This document shows positions 23,240 through 33,475 of a DNA stretch of 64,000 bases, one piece after another (the first letter of the stretch is position 1; each line of letters starts with the position of its first letter). The stretch comes from Acidobacteriota bacterium. GTDB lineage: Bacteria > Acidobacteriota > Blastocatellia > Pyrinomonadales > Pyrinomonadaceae. Under the pieces are notes generated by a model, which searched no databases, was not told the DNA's origin, and was given only the letters and a program-made list of their open reading frames with translations. The stretch spans positions 1,922,001-1,986,000 of the forward strand of contig JADJBB010000021.1 of assembly GCA_016703965.1 (NCBI GenBank). The letters are read 5' to 3'. A program made the translations under genes and the position numbers.

Positions 23240-25246
23240 TTATTTTGGTTTCTCAACCGTCATCTTCACGACGAGATCGAGCTTATTGACCTTCTGCTTG
23301 GTCGAGACGGCGAGCCGGACGCCGCGTTCTTCGCGTTCGCCTTTGTCAACCGAGCCAGGTTTTCCGGGAGCCGTGAGGACATTGATCTCGGATTTGGTAT
23401 CGAGACCCTCAGGCTTGACGACGTCGACCTTTAACTGCGTGTCGCCGGGTTCGAAGATGAAGCTGCGGTCCGAGACCTTATTGATCTTCTGATCCGAATG
23501 CAGATAAGCCGTGATCGTCTGCGGCCTGTCTGTTTCGATCGAATCGGTAACCGTAAAGCTGCCAGGGGCCGCAAATGCAAAGTTTCTAGTGAATTTCTTC
23601 ACACCCACTTCCGGCTCATAGGCAGCAGCCAGATCGGCTACGATATTCGCTGACTTATCGTCCATTTTTACGCTGACGAGGCGGATTCTGTTCATCCGTT
23701 CGTAAGGAACGCCGACGAAAACGTCGTGACCGCTGCCTTCCTTGTTCTGGCCTTTGCCGTCGAAGACTACGGCGTTGTGATGCTCGGTCATCGGCACGCC
23801 CGCGTAGCCGGAATCACCCGTCAGATACTTGCCATTCGCCCAGATGATAAAGCTACCCGCGTCAGGATGAGCGTGGCCGCTGGATAGACGCCATTCCGGG
23901 AAGAGGTTGATCTTCTCGGTCGCACCGTGGCCCTCAGGCGGGCCTGCCTTGAAGGCAAACGCGGTCGCGTCGTCATTCCAGCTCGAACGCCAATACGCTA
24001 CGTCGTGATCCGAAAAATAATGCCATTTTTCCTGCTTCTCGATCGGCACCGACCTGATCGAAGGGTTGTACCAGATAAACGTCCAAAACTCTTCCGCATT
24101 CGCCTGGCCCTTCGATTTCAGCCAATCGGCAACGCCCTGTATCTCGCCGTCGCCGTAGCGGGTCGCTAGGTTGAACAGGATGTTGTAATTGGTGCGGAAT
24201 TTGCCGTTTATGCGTTCGCGGTCGTAGTCGTCGCCTTTGCGTGAACGTGTGATCGGCCCGGCGTAGATGTCGCCAAAGTCAAAATTGAATTCACCTCCCG
24301 GTAACGTCGAATGGGCGACGTATTTATGTGCGTTCTTCAATCCTGGTGTTGTTTTGTAAAGATCCTCGCCGGTCGAATGCAGATGAGCGTCCATGTAATG
24401 GGCGATCCACGGCGTTGAGAATATCCAGTATTCCATTCCCTCGTAGTAATAACCGTCTTCGGAATACGTTGCTAAAACGCGGTCAAATATAGCTCGTGAC
24501 GTCGCCGCCCACTCTCTTGCCTCGGGAACCTCACCCATCAAGGCGTAAGCGGTGATCGCAAGCCCGGAGATCGGAATAAATGTGTGATTCTGGCTGTAGG
24601 CATAGCTTTTGCCGGACTTTGGTTTGAAGAAATCATTGAGCAATTTAGCCTGTTTAACGAGCTTACCGCGATATCTGTCCCGTTCGGCGGCCGTGAGGTC
24701 GTTGTAAAGCAGATCGTATGCCCAACCCATTCCGTAGAGCAGATGACCGGCGGCTAGATCGACGTTCGGCTTGTTGTACGAATAGCCCCAAACGTCGTAT
24801 GAAACGGCTGCATCCATGTACTTTTTAGCAGCGTCAAGGTATTTCTTGTCGCCGGTGATCTTGTAAACGAAAGCCGCTTCGGCGATACCAATGCCTACCT
24901 CGTTCTGGGCACGACGCGTTTCAGCGGGCGGTGGCGGCGGCTCGACCTTAAGGGCTCGAACGCTGTTTAGGGCGGTCTGCCAGAGGTCTTTTTGGCTTTT
25001 TGTTTTGTCCTTTAAGGCGTCGATCTCAGCTTGTGTAACAAAAACGCGGGGATGAACTCCTTCCAGCTCTTTTTTGAGAGCGGAAGTTTTGTTTTTCATT
25101 ACGCTGATAAGTGGATGTTCGCCTTTCAGCCTGGCACTCGCTTCGCGCTCGGCCTTTAATTCCTGAGCGTCTTGAGCAGGCAGATTCGCAATAAACAAGA
25201 GAGCAATGACGAAGGTCGGAATCGTTTTTCTAAGTAAGAATTGCAT
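23240..25246 (-). CDS. Secreted heparinase II/III-like polysaccharide lyase
   Basis: 668 residues with a signal peptide (QFLLRKTIPTFVIALLFIANLPAQ). The N-terminal part is an alpha/alpha toroid: HPRVFVTQAEIDALKDKTKS, GIGIAEAAFVYKITGDKKYLDAAKKYMD, AAGHLLYGMGWAYDLLYNDLTAAERDRYR, and AYSQNHTFIPISGLAITAYAL with the Asn/His/Tyr set typical of such lyases. The C-terminal beta-sandwich starts near ATAFAFKAGPPEGHGATEKINLFPEWRLSSGHAHPDAGSFIIWANGKYL, whose His residues bind metal in the family. These enzymes cleave uronic-acid polymers by beta-elimination, leaving the unsaturated ends used by GH105. The exact PL family and substrate are not certain. It is the last gene of the MFS-SDR-receptor-esterase transcript. 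Confidence 0.82.
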   Translation of the reverse strand: MQFLLRKTIPTFVIALLFIANLPAQDAQELKAEREASARLKGEHPLISVMKNKTSALKKELEGVHPRVFVTQAEIDALKDKTKSQKDLWQTALNSVRALKVEPPPPPAETRRAQNEVGIGIAEAAFVYKITGDKKYLDAAKKYMDAAVSYDVWGYSYNKPNVDLAAGHLLYGMGWAYDLLYNDLTAAERDRYRGKLVKQAKLLNDFFKPKSGKSYAYSQNHTFIPISGLAITAYALMGEVPEAREWAATSRAIFDRVLATYSEDGYYYEGMEYWIFSTPWIAHYMDAHLHSTGEDLYKTTPGLKNAHKYVAHSTLPGGEFNFDFGDIYAGPITRSRKGDDYDRERINGKFRTNYNILFNLATRYGDGEIQGVADWLKSKGQANAEEFWTFIWYNPSIRSVPIEKQEKWHYFSDHDVAYWRSSWNDDATAFAFKAGPPEGHGATEKINLFPEWRLSSGHAHPDAGSFIIWANGKYLTGDSGYAGVPMTEHHNAVVFDGKGQNKEGSGHDVFVGVPYERMNRIRLVSVKMDDKSANIVADLAAAYEPEVGVKKFTRNFAFAAPGSFTVTDSIETDRPQTITAYLHSDQKINKVSDRSFIFEPGDTQLKVDVVKPEGLDTKSEINVLTAPGKPGSVDKGEREERGVRLAVSTKQKVNKLDLVVKMTVEKPK

Positions 25247-25279
25247 GTATTTCGTATGGTTTTGGTCGGTAGCAGAGCC

Positions 25280-26602
25280 TTATCGAGTTCTACCGGTCTT
25301 TAGAAAGCGTTCGATCCAGTCGGTGAGTTTGTCCGTCTGTTCGGGTGAATTTGCATGGCCCATTTCGAGTCCGAGGAGCAATGTTTTCGGGGCCGTGATT
25401 ATGTTGTATGCTGCGTAAGAAGACGTTGGCGGAACGGTCTCATCATTAAATCCCCACGAGTATATGCCGGGAACCTTAAGTCTGCGGGCGAAATTGACCG
25501 CGTCATAGTAAGAAGCCGTTTCGAGCTTCTCCTTTGTCCGGTTTTTCGGGTCTTTAAAGGCGTGCGGCCATCCGCCGGCTCGGTCTGCCAGATATCCCGT
25601 TGTGTCTGAGATCGCCGGATATGAAACCTGCAAAGCCTTAACACGGGGATCGAGCGCCGCTGTAACGATCGACAAAGCTCCGCCTTGGCTGCCTCCCATT
25701 ACGGCGAGATCTCTACCGTTGTATTGCGGAAGGCTGGTAAGGAAATCATTCGCCCGCACACATCCAAGATAGACTCGACGGTAATAATAAGTTTCCTTAT
25801 CGTCCATGTTGTAAAACATGTACCGGTTCAACGAACCTGCACGCAGGTCATCATAAACCGACAATGGCAGATTCACGGGCATTCCATGAATACCGATCTC
25901 AAGCGTCAAAATGCCGCGTTCGGCTAGTGCGACTTGACCGGTATAAGACCGAACTCCGGCACCCGGAACACGGAGAAGTGCAGGGAACTTCTGATTCGGA
26001 TCCGTTGACTTAGGAACTGCCAAAATCCCGTAAATACGGCTCACGCGACTAATTCCGGTACCGACGTTTTGAAAGCTGACGTGATAAACATCTGCTTTCG
26101 AAGTGCTAAGAGTGGGAATCAATTCGAGCTTGGGGTCGAGCGGAATCGCTGCAAGCTGCGTCAGTCCGTCCTTCCAAAACTTGTCAAAATCCGCCGGGGC
26201 GCTCATCACAGGTGTGATCAGATCAGGTCGAAAGCCTGCAGTCGCGACGCCGCGATAGGTTTTGCCGTCCTTTTCAACCGTCGCTATACAACGGTAGAAT
26301 CCCGGTTCCTTCATCGTTCCGCCGTCGATAGAAATGGGCGTCGAACTCGTAGTCACCGTTTTCACTATCACTGGCGGCATCGCTTCTGGGCCGCAGGAAT
26401 ATTTAAGTGGTAGCCCTGCGATTTGCGAGTTATTGAGCGTGACCGCGAAGGTAAATTTCGGGGTTTGATTCAACTCATAGACCCAATTTTCCTTATCCAG
26501 AGACACGCGTACCTGATATGTACCGATGCTTTCCTGTGCCTTCGCGATCGAAAGGCTCAGGAAAAGGGTCGTCAGTAAAATCGCTAATTTTCTAATTAAC
26601 AT
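25280..26602 (-). CDS. Secreted CE7-type acetyl esterase (acetylxylan esterase family)
   Basis: 440 residues with a signal peptide (LIRKLAILLTTLFLSLSIAKA). After an N-terminal beta region (about 25-130) comes an alpha/beta hydrolase domain: APADFDKFWKDGLTQLAAIPLDP is the CE7 opening and VMGGSQGGALS holds the nucleophile Ser. The Asp is in SWGFNDETVPPTSSYAAYN and the His in LEMGHANSPEQTD. CE7 esterases remove acetyl groups from oligosaccharides and cephalosporins. In this locus it would strip acetyl groups from the uronic-acid glycan before or after lyase attack. It lies between the frameshifted receptor and the lyase on one transcript. Confidence 0.88.
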   Translation of the reverse strand: MLIRKLAILLTTLFLSLSIAKAQESIGTYQVRVSLDKENWVYELNQTPKFTFAVTLNNSQIAGLPLKYSCGPEAMPPVIVKTVTTSSTPISIDGGTMKEPGFYRCIATVEKDGKTYRGVATAGFRPDLITPVMSAPADFDKFWKDGLTQLAAIPLDPKLELIPTLSTSKADVYHVSFQNVGTGISRVSRIYGILAVPKSTDPNQKFPALLRVPGAGVRSYTGQVALAERGILTLEIGIHGMPVNLPLSVYDDLRAGSLNRYMFYNMDDKETYYYRRVYLGCVRANDFLTSLPQYNGRDLAVMGGSQGGALSIVTAALDPRVKALQVSYPAISDTTGYLADRAGGWPHAFKDPKNRTKEKLETASYYDAVNFARRLKVPGIYSWGFNDETVPPTSSYAAYNIITAPKTLLLGLEMGHANSPEQTDKLTDWIERFLKTGRTR

Positions 26603-26616
26603 TGAATTAAATATGT

Positions 26617-26648
26617 TTCGAAGGCCGACACAAACGACGGCCTTCGAA
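26617..26648. other. Intercistronic hairpin between receptor and esterase
   Basis: A perfect 11-bp stem (TTCGAAGGCCG / CGGCCTTCGAA) with a 10-base loop lies just before the CE7 gene start. There is no T-run on the minus strand, so it is more likely an mRNA processing or stability element than a terminator. Confidence 0.6.
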
Positions 26649-26664
26649 GGTTAAGGATCAGGGG

Positions 26665-29600
26665 CTAGAACGTCAGCCTGGCGCCGAACTGGAGTTTGCA
26701 TATCGCCGGCACTGGAGATGACGCCGAAGGTGGTCGACGTGGTTCCGGCGGCGGGGACGGATGCGTTGGGCATATCGTAGTTGACGTTGTTGAAGATGTT
26801 CGTTCCTTCAGCACGGAAACGGACTTTGAATCGCTCACCGAAGCGGAAGTCGCGCGACAGTCCGAGGCCGACTACCTGGAAGCCGGGGCCGGTGAGCAGG
26901 TTGCGTGGGGACGTGCCTTCCGTGGCCACGCCGGTAACAACGAGGTTGCGCGAAGGCAGCAGTATTGAACCATCTGGCCGCCGTCGGATTGTCGATGTGC
27001 GGATCGCCGATGAGCTGGGCACGGTCGGTAGTAACCCCGTCAAGGTTAGCGTCGACGTTGGCATTGGTGACCGTGAACGGCCGTCCGCTGCGGAGCTTGA
27101 GGATCGGCGAGATGCTCCAGCCGTTGAGGATAGCCTTGACGACCTTGTTCGAGCCTTCATAGTAATCAGGCTGGAAGTTCAGGCTCATGCTGAAGACATG
27201 ACGCTGGTCAGTATCGGCACGGCCCTTCTCGAGGTTGAGCCGGCTGTAGTTCTGTGCGAGGCCCTGTGTCGTGTTGTTGTGAAGCTGAACGCTGCTCAGG
27301 GTCTTGCTGAACGTATAGTAAGCGTTCATCGTGAACCGTTTCGCCATCCGATATGCGGCGGTAAACTGGCCTGCATGATAGCTCGCATGCTGATCTGACT
27401 GCAGAAGCGTGACCGCACCAAAGAGCGGGTTCGGGCGACGCGAAAGGATGTTCGCACCGGCTGACGTCGCCGTCGGGGTCAGGACCGGATAGTTGATATC
27501 ACGGCCGAACGGCAGCCCGCCGCTCAGGGTTCCGACATATGCCGCACCGGCCGTCAGGTCCTTGGTCAGCTGACGCTGAAGCGAGACGTTCATCTGCAGT
27601 GTGTGCGGCCAGCCGAAGTTCTGTGCGACCGCAAATGCACTGCCGCCGTTAAGGAAGGCTCCGGTGTAAGGGAACGGAGGACCGCCGACAAAGGCATTGT
27701 AAGGATTGCTAAGCGAAGCTCCGATCGGCACACCGGCCGTCGTCGTCCGCGGATTGATGTTCGAGAACGTTAACCTCGTCGAGAATGGCTGCGTGTTGGT
27801 CTGCGTGTTCCACTCATTGCCCGAGATGCTGCCGTAGAAGCCGCCGACAGCAGCCCGGATCGAGGTCTTGCCATCACCCTTCGGATCCCATGCGATACCG
27901 AAGCGTGGCGAGAAGTGCGTCCAGTTGGTCGGAATGCCGCCGCGTTCGACGCCTTCGTCACCAAAGAACAGGATCCCCGGAGGTGCGTTCGGACGAACGA
28001 CCGACTGCTTGCCCGCAATGTAGTTGGCAACACGGTTCTCAGGATCGGTCGGCGGTGTCTGTACATCCCAGCGAAGGCCGAGGTTGACGGTCAGACGCGG
28101 ATGGACGCGGAAATCGTCCTGCACGAACAGGGCACCGTACCACGTGTCGGTGTAAGCCGTTACCGGTGAATCCTGCGTGACGGCACTGGGAATACCGAGC
28201 AGGAAGTTGCCGAACGCGTTGGTGGTAAGGTTCGTCGTATTGAACGCTGTCGACGCGTTAAAGGTGAAAACACCGTAGTTGTTGAGCAGCGTTTCCTGAA
28301 TATCTTTATTCAGCGTAAGTTCGCCGCCAAGCTTGAGTGAATGACGGCCGGCGTTCCAGCTGAAGATATCACGCATCGAATACAGATTGGTTCCGGCTCT
28401 CGGGCCGCCGATGGCGTTGGTGAGCGAGAAGTAGCCGGTAACATTGATCTGTGGCAGCGAAGGCGTGCCCTGCGGGAAGAATGACGAGCCGAGGTCACGA
28501 AGCGAGGTGCTTGGGACATTAAGACGGCCTCCGAGGTTACGTCCATAAGTGACCCAGACCTGATTGATCTTGTCCGGGCTGAGAATCCAGACATCGCTCG
28601 CATTGAAGTTATGCTGCCGCCATTTGTAGTTCTGAGTCGCCCACGGCAGGTTGCCGCTGCCCGGGAATACGGTCGTGACACCAGCGGTCGTAAAGTACGA
28701 GAACGAAAGCCGGTGAGGCTCATTGAGCTGATGATCGAGCTTGATCAGATACTCGTTGGTGTCGAACGGGGTTGGAACGTTGCCCTGATAACCGGGCGTG
28801 CCGTTTGCATTGGTGATGTTGGAAGCCGGGAGATATGTGTCCACGATCTTCCGGGCGACCGGGTCGACACGGTTGGCACAGATGACATGTTCGACGCCGT
28901 TGCAGAAGAAGTTCTGCCCGGTGGCCGGATCTTTGGGCTTCGTTGCCGAAAGGGTAAAATTGCCTGCCCGCTCCAGAGCCGTGGGAAGGACAGCTCCGGC
29001 CAGAAACCTGTTGGTGAGCTGACGCAGGCCGGAATAGGAGAAGAAGAAAAAGCTCTTGTCTCGCTTGATCGGCCCGCCGATGGTCCCGCCGAACTGGTTA
29101 CGCTTATACGGAGCTTTCTCCACCTGCGATCCCCATTCATTGGCGTTGAACTTCTGGCTGCGGGTGAACTCGTACAGCGAGCCGTGGAACTGGTTCGTTC
29201 CCGACTTGGTCAGGACGTTGATGATGCCGCTCGCGAAGCGTCCGTACTCGGCATTGTAGCTGTTGGTCTGGACCCTGAACTCCTGGATGGCGTCCGGGCT
29301 CGGTGTCGAGTTGCCGGTGTTGCGGAGGTTGGTCATGTTCGTACCGCCGTCGAGGAAGTAGTTGACCGAACCCGTGCCGCCGTCGGTACCACCGTTGATC
29401 AGTGTTCGCTGTTCCGGAAAACCGAGCGTGAGGTTGTTCGTCGCGGCCGATGCAGTTGCAACGCCGCTGTTGTTCGACTGCACACCCGGTGTCAGGTCGA
29501 GCAGGGCGTAGATGTTGCGTTCGACGAGCGGAAGGTTCTCGATCTCCTTGGTCTGGATGGTGCGGCCGAGTTCGGCATTGCTGGTGTTGACCTCCGCCGC

Positions 29601-30020
29601 TCCGCCCGTGATGGTGACCGATTCGGTGACCGATCCGACCTCGAGAGAGATATCGACCTTGGCCGTGTCATTGACCTGCAGGACGATGCCGTCGCGGAAT
29701 GCCTTCTTGAACCCTGAGGTTGCCGTCACCTCGACGACGTATTTCCCGACCGGAAGGAACTCGATCCGATAACTGCCATCTTCACCGGAAACAACGGTGC
29801 GTTTCAGTCCCGTGTCAGCATTGCGGGCCGTAATACTAGCATTCGGCACCTGTGCCCCACCCGGATCCGTCACACTCCCCACGATCGTCGCCGTCGTACT
29901 CTGTGCCGCTACCGTTAATGGGATCGCGAAGAGAACCGCAAGGAAAATAAATATCCCCAACGTCTGCTTCAACCCATCCGTCCTTTCTCTCAACGTCATA
30001 AATCCGCTTTTCTCTTTCAT
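26665..30020 (-). pseudogene. TonB-dependent receptor (Oar-like), frameshifted copy
   Basis: The intact paralogue at 43103-46462 shows what is damaged here. Residues 1 to about 1020 read normally from ATG 30020: signal peptide (LGIFIFLAVLFAIPLTVAAQ), carboxypeptidase-regulatory-like domain (TATIVGSVTDPGGAQVPNAS), plug (EIENLPLVERNIYALLDLTPGV) and barrel. At about 26949 a GC dinucleotide present in the other copy is missing (TTGCGCGAAGG instead of TTGCGCGCGAAGG), and the frame closes at 26835. A second GC is missing at about 26699. So the C-terminal strands, including the terminal Phe needed for outer-membrane assembly, are lost. The rest is almost base-identical to the paralogue. Either the gene is recently broken or these are two sequencing errors. 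Confidence 0.8.
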
Positions 30021-30041
30021 TTCTTTCTTTCTCCTTAAGGT

Positions 30042-30857
30042 CTAATCCATTAAAAGACCGCCGTTGATCTCTATCGTCTCGCCGCAGAGATAGCTCGCGG
30101 CATCAGACGCCAGAAACGCGATCACGCTAGCAACTTCCGACGGACGGCCTTCGCGGCCCATCGGGATAGTGTTGCGGAGGTTTTGCATTACTTCAGCAGT
30201 AGTAAACGTCTCGTGATATGGCGTGTCGATCACACCGGGCGAGACCGCGTTGACGCGGATTCCGTCTCTCGCAAACTCTTTCGCAAGCCCCTTGGTCATT
30301 GTGAGCAGAGCCGCTTTGGCCGATGAGTAATGGATCGAGCCCGGGGCACCGCCATTGCGGCCAGCGATAGAAGTGACGTTGATGATCAGTCCCGAGCCTT
30401 TTTCAAGCATTTTGGGAATGACAGCCTTAGCGGCAAAAAATGCGCTCGTAGCGTTGAGATTCATCACCTCGTCCCAGCGTGATTCGGTCAGTTCGAGCGT
30501 TTTGAGGCGTTCGACGAGGGAACCGGCATTGTTGACGAGAATGTCGATCGGGCCGAGGCCTTCTTCGACCTCGCGAACCATGCGTGCGATCTCGCCGTCT
30601 TTGGTGACATCCACCTGAATGGCCATTGCTCGTGCGGTCGCAGCTCCAACCGCTGTGCCCGAACCGGAGCCCGTGGCCGAGCTGCTGTATGCGGAGATCG
30701 CTTTGACAGCTTCCTCAGCTCCTGCTCCATTTTTATGGTAGGTAAGTGCGACCGATGCTCCGCAGCGGCCGAAAAGTTCGGCAGTGGCGCGGCCGATGCC
30801 GCTTGACGCACCCGTTACGAGTACGACTTTGCCGGTAAAATCGAAGAAATTATCCAT
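30042..30857 (-). CDS. Short-chain dehydrogenase, KduD-like by context
   Basis: 271 residues. Classical SDR: cofactor motif VTGASSGIGRATAEL (about 15-29), DILVNNAGSL, the Ser in NVTSIAGRNG, catalytic YSSAK, and NAVSPGVIDTPYH. In pectin and alginate pathways an SDR, KduD, reduces 2,5-diketo-3-deoxygluconate to 2-keto-3-deoxygluconate after KduI, and kduI is 7.5 kb upstream in this locus. Specificity cannot be proven from sequence. A Ser/Gly/Ala-rich insert (SAYSSSATGSGSGTAVGAAT, about 54-73) lies between the second and third core strands and is unusual. It starts 18 bases after the MFS gene and precedes the receptor by 21 bases. Confidence 0.88.
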   Translation of the reverse strand: MDNFFDFTGKVVLVTGASSGIGRATAELFGRCGASVALTYHKNGAGAEEAVKAISAYSSSATGSGSGTAVGAATARAMAIQVDVTKDGEIARMVREVEEGLGPIDILVNNAGSLVERLKTLELTESRWDEVMNLNATSAFFAAKAVIPKMLEKGSGLIINVTSIAGRNGGAPGSIHYSSAKAALLTMTKGLAKEFARDGIRVNAVSPGVIDTPYHETFTTAEVMQNLRNTIPMGREGRPSEVASVIAFLASDAASYLCGETIEINGGLLMD

Positions 30858-30875
30858 GATTGATCAGTAGTCTCC

Positions 30876-32243
30876 TTAGGTCTTAAGTGTTATCCGTTCG
30901 ATGCGTCCCGCCACCAGGCAAAGCACAAGCGTGCCGATCGGGGCCAAAACTCCTGCCGTCACGAGGATCGGCGTGTATGAAAAATGATCGACCACCCAGC
31001 CGGTCGTGAATATGAATATCATCGAGCCGATGCCAGCTCCTGTTCCGCCAAGCCCTGCAACAGAGCCCACTGCATTCGACGGGAAGAAATCGCTCGGCAA
31101 GGTCTGAACGTTATTGATCCAAACCTGAAAGCCAAACAACACCACGCCGATCAGGCCAAGCGCCATCATCGCGTCAGGCGTAAAGGCGGCAAGAATGCCA
31201 GCGGGCATTAACGCCGCGGCAAAGATGATCACAGCCTTTCGAGCTTTATTCACCGACCAGCCACGGCCGATCAAAAATCCCGATAGCCATCCGCCAAACA
31301 AACTTCCGGCATCCGCCGCAACATAGGGAACCCAGGCAAACAAACCGATCTGTTTCAGATCGAACCCGTGAACCTGACTCAGGTAAAGCGGCAGCCATGT
31401 AATGTACAGCCACCAAACCGGATCGACCAGAAATCGTGAGATCACGATAGCCCAGGTTTGTCTGTAACGGAGTAGTTCGAACCAGCCGAGTGGCTGAACG
31501 GGCTCTGCAATCGGGATCGTCGAAGACGCGACCGACGAATCGGCATCCACATTGTCCGATTGCTTGCGGCTCGTAGTTTCGGCCTCGTCCTCGGTTATGA
31601 TCTTGTATTCCGCGGCGGTGAGCCATTTGTGGTTTTCTGGGCTGTCGTAGACGATCCACCACAGGATAAGCCAGAGGAACCCAAGCATTCCCGTCACCAC
31701 GAACGTCTGCTGCCAGTGCCCAAAATACGCTGTCAGCCCAACGATAACCGGAGGGGCAACGATCGATCCGATCGCCGCACCGCTATTGAATATCGCCATT
31801 CCTAAGGCCCGTTGACGGGCGGGGAACCACACGGCAACGGTTTTTGCGGCTCCAGGCCAGTTACCCGCTTCGCCGAGTCCAAGAACGAAGCGGAAAGCAC
31901 TCAGGCTGCGAAGCCCGGTTGCAAATGCATGCGACATTGCTGCTACCGACCAGACAATGATCGAAACCGTAAAACCCTTCTTGATCCCGACACGGTCGTA
32001 GAGTTTTCCCGAAAGGCTCTGGCTGATCGTGTATGCAAACAAAAACCAGGTCGCGATCCCGCCGAATTCGGTGTTCGAAAGGTTGAGGTCCTTGGTGATC
32101 AATGGGGCTAGCACCGAAACCGTGAGACGGTCTATGTAGTTGATCAGAGTCGCCAGAAAAACTAGCCCGATGATCATCCATCGCAGGCCTGGAACCTTGA
32201 AACCCTCGGGTCGGAGCCCGGAATTGTCCGTAATATTCTCCAT
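30876..32243 (-). CDS. MFS transporter, hexuronate/ACS type (ExuT-like)
   Basis: 455 residues with about 12 membrane helices. The first helix region MIIGLVFLATLINYIDRLTVSVLAPLITKDLNLSNTEFGGI is typical of the anion:cation symporter family. GLGEAGNWPGAAKTVAVWFPARQRALGMAIFNSGAAIGSIVAPP is the family's hallmark between helices 4 and 5. A longer central loop (about 205-250) is rich in Glu/Ser. Members bring in galacturonate, glucuronate or aldonates with protons. Its place ahead of an SDR, a receptor, an esterase and a lyase fits uptake of a hexuronate or unsaturated product across the inner membrane. It starts the transcript, with two palindromic operator candidates 57-105 bases upstream. Confidence 0.9.
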   Translation of the reverse strand: MENITDNSGLRPEGFKVPGLRWMIIGLVFLATLINYIDRLTVSVLAPLITKDLNLSNTEFGGIATWFLFAYTISQSLSGKLYDRVGIKKGFTVSIIVWSVAAMSHAFATGLRSLSAFRFVLGLGEAGNWPGAAKTVAVWFPARQRALGMAIFNSGAAIGSIVAPPVIVGLTAYFGHWQQTFVVTGMLGFLWLILWWIVYDSPENHKWLTAAEYKIITEDEAETTSRKQSDNVDADSSVASSTIPIAEPVQPLGWFELLRYRQTWAIVISRFLVDPVWWLYITWLPLYLSQVHGFDLKQIGLFAWVPYVAADAGSLFGGWLSGFLIGRGWSVNKARKAVIIFAAALMPAGILAAFTPDAMMALGLIGVVLFGFQVWINNVQTLPSDFFPSNAVGSVAGLGGTGAGIGSMIFIFTTGWVVDHFSYTPILVTAGVLAPIGTLVLCLVAGRIERITLKT

Positions 32244-32299
32244 AGATCAAAAGTTTGTTACGATCGCCGCACCTCGGAAGCGTCCGTGGATCCGTAAAG

Positions 32300-32314
32300 A
32301 TTGGTAAGACCAAT
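32300..32314. promoter_or_regulatory. GntR/FadR-type operator candidate, site 1
   Basis: ATTGGTAAGACCAAT is a perfect 6-3-6 dyad, 57 bases upstream of the MFS start. TTGGT-N3-ACCAA is the operator layout of FadR-subfamily GntR regulators, including UxuR/ExuR and LldR. The identical 15-mer occurs again at 48117. No GntR gene is in the window. Confidence 0.6.
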
Positions 32315-32336
32315 TGCTTGCATGGATCACTAATGT

Positions 32337-32348
32337 GTTATCGTTACC
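32337..32348. promoter_or_regulatory. LacI-type operator candidate upstream of the MFS gene
   Basis: GTTATCGTTACC matches 10 of 12 bases of the perfect dyad GTTAACGTTAAC found before the lacI-type gene. It lies 94 bases upstream of the MFS start and 45 bases from the lacI-type stop. Confidence 0.4.
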
Positions 32349-32392
32349 AGAAAAAAGCAAAAAATACCGTCCATATCACCGGCTTCGTGATG

Positions 32393-33448
32393 TTAGGTCA
32401 CCTGAGCTACGGTCGAATCACGCACTATTAATTCACAGTCAAGAATTCTCTCTTCGCGATCGATCACCGATTCGTTTGAGATCCTTTTCAAGAGCATTTC
32501 CGCTGCAAGCTGTCCTTGCAGCCGCATCGGCTGCCGAACCGTTGTCAATGCCGGCATCGTGTGCACGGCAAGCGGCGTGTCGTCAAAACCAACGATCGCA
32601 ATGTCTTTCGGTATCGAAAGACCGGCTTCCTTTATCGCTGACATTGCTCCGACGGCTGTAAAATCGTTTCTGGCGAAAACCGCCGTCGGCGGATTTGGCA
32701 GCGAAAGCAGCCGCTTCATTCCCTCGTAGCCGATCTTCTCAGTTGAGTAGCCCGGCACGTCCGACGCCGATTCCTTGCGGCCAGTTATCAATCGCTCGTC
32801 AACAGCGATCCCGTGTACGTCGAGGGCTTTCAAATAGCCTTGCAGACGTTTCAGGCTGCTTCGGTTCTCGAATCCGGCACCTATAAATGCTATTCGGGTG
32901 TGTCCCAGATCGATCAGATGCTGCGTCGCTTCGAAACCACCGGTAAAGTTATCTGCCGACACGTGATCGACCGACTCATGGCGAAAATCACGCCCCACGA
33001 CGACGATCGGCAGATTGCTGTTGGCGATACTCTCGAGCCGTGCGTCGCCTTCCGGATTAGCCCGCGTCGCGACGATTATGCCGTCGACGTTGTGATCTAC
33101 CAGTGATCCGAACGCAGCGATGTCCTCCTTCGCGCTATGCTCGCTTATGCAAATAAAAAGGTTGTAGCCGCGGAATGACAAGCTCTCGCGGACCGCATTG
33201 GCAAGCTCGGTCGAATATGGATTCGACAGATCGCCGAGTACCAAGCCAACGGTTTCAGTCCGCTGACGCTTAAGATTACGAGCTAGGCCGTTGCGGCGAT
33301 AGTTCATTTCAGCGACTGCCGCCTGGACTCGCTTACGCGTTGCTTCACTAACGTAACCGCTGCCGTTCACCACGCGTGAAACGGTCATTGCAGCTACGCC
33401 GCTGCGGGCAGCAATGTCGCTGAGGGTTACCTGCTTTTTCTTCAGCAT
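32393..33448 (-). CDS. LacI family transcriptional regulator
   Basis: 351 residues. The N-terminal DNA-binding domain VTLSDIAARSGVAAMTVSRVVNGSGYVSEATRKRVQAAVAEMNYRRN (about 7-53) includes the hinge and the minor-groove helix. The sugar-binding domain is complete (VGLVLGDLSNPYSTELANAV, GFEATQHLIDLGHTRIAFIG, PPTAVFARNDFTAVGAMSAIKEAGLSIPKDIAIVGFDDTPLAVHTMPALTTVRQP). It lies just before the MFS-SDR-receptor-esterase-lyase unit on the same strand and probably represses it. Its own promoter region holds a perfect AAGTTAACGTTAACTT dyad, implying autoregulation. The inducer is likely a uronate degradation intermediate. Confidence 0.94.
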   Translation of the reverse strand: MLKKKQVTLSDIAARSGVAAMTVSRVVNGSGYVSEATRKRVQAAVAEMNYRRNGLARNLKRQRTETVGLVLGDLSNPYSTELANAVRESLSFRGYNLFICISEHSAKEDIAAFGSLVDHNVDGIIVATRANPEGDARLESIANSNLPIVVVGRDFRHESVDHVSADNFTGGFEATQHLIDLGHTRIAFIGAGFENRSSLKRLQGYLKALDVHGIAVDERLITGRKESASDVPGYSTEKIGYEGMKRLLSLPNPPTAVFARNDFTAVGAMSAIKEAGLSIPKDIAIVGFDDTPLAVHTMPALTTVRQPMRLQGQLAAEMLLKRISNESVIDREERILDCELIVRDSTVAQVT

Positions 33449-33475
33449 GTTTGTCTACGAGTCGTCAATTTGAAT

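Noticed and set aside
26651..27160. Separate gene of 169 codons downstream of the damaged receptor
   Set aside because: It is the displaced 3' end of the same receptor after the GC deletion, as shown by the intact copy.
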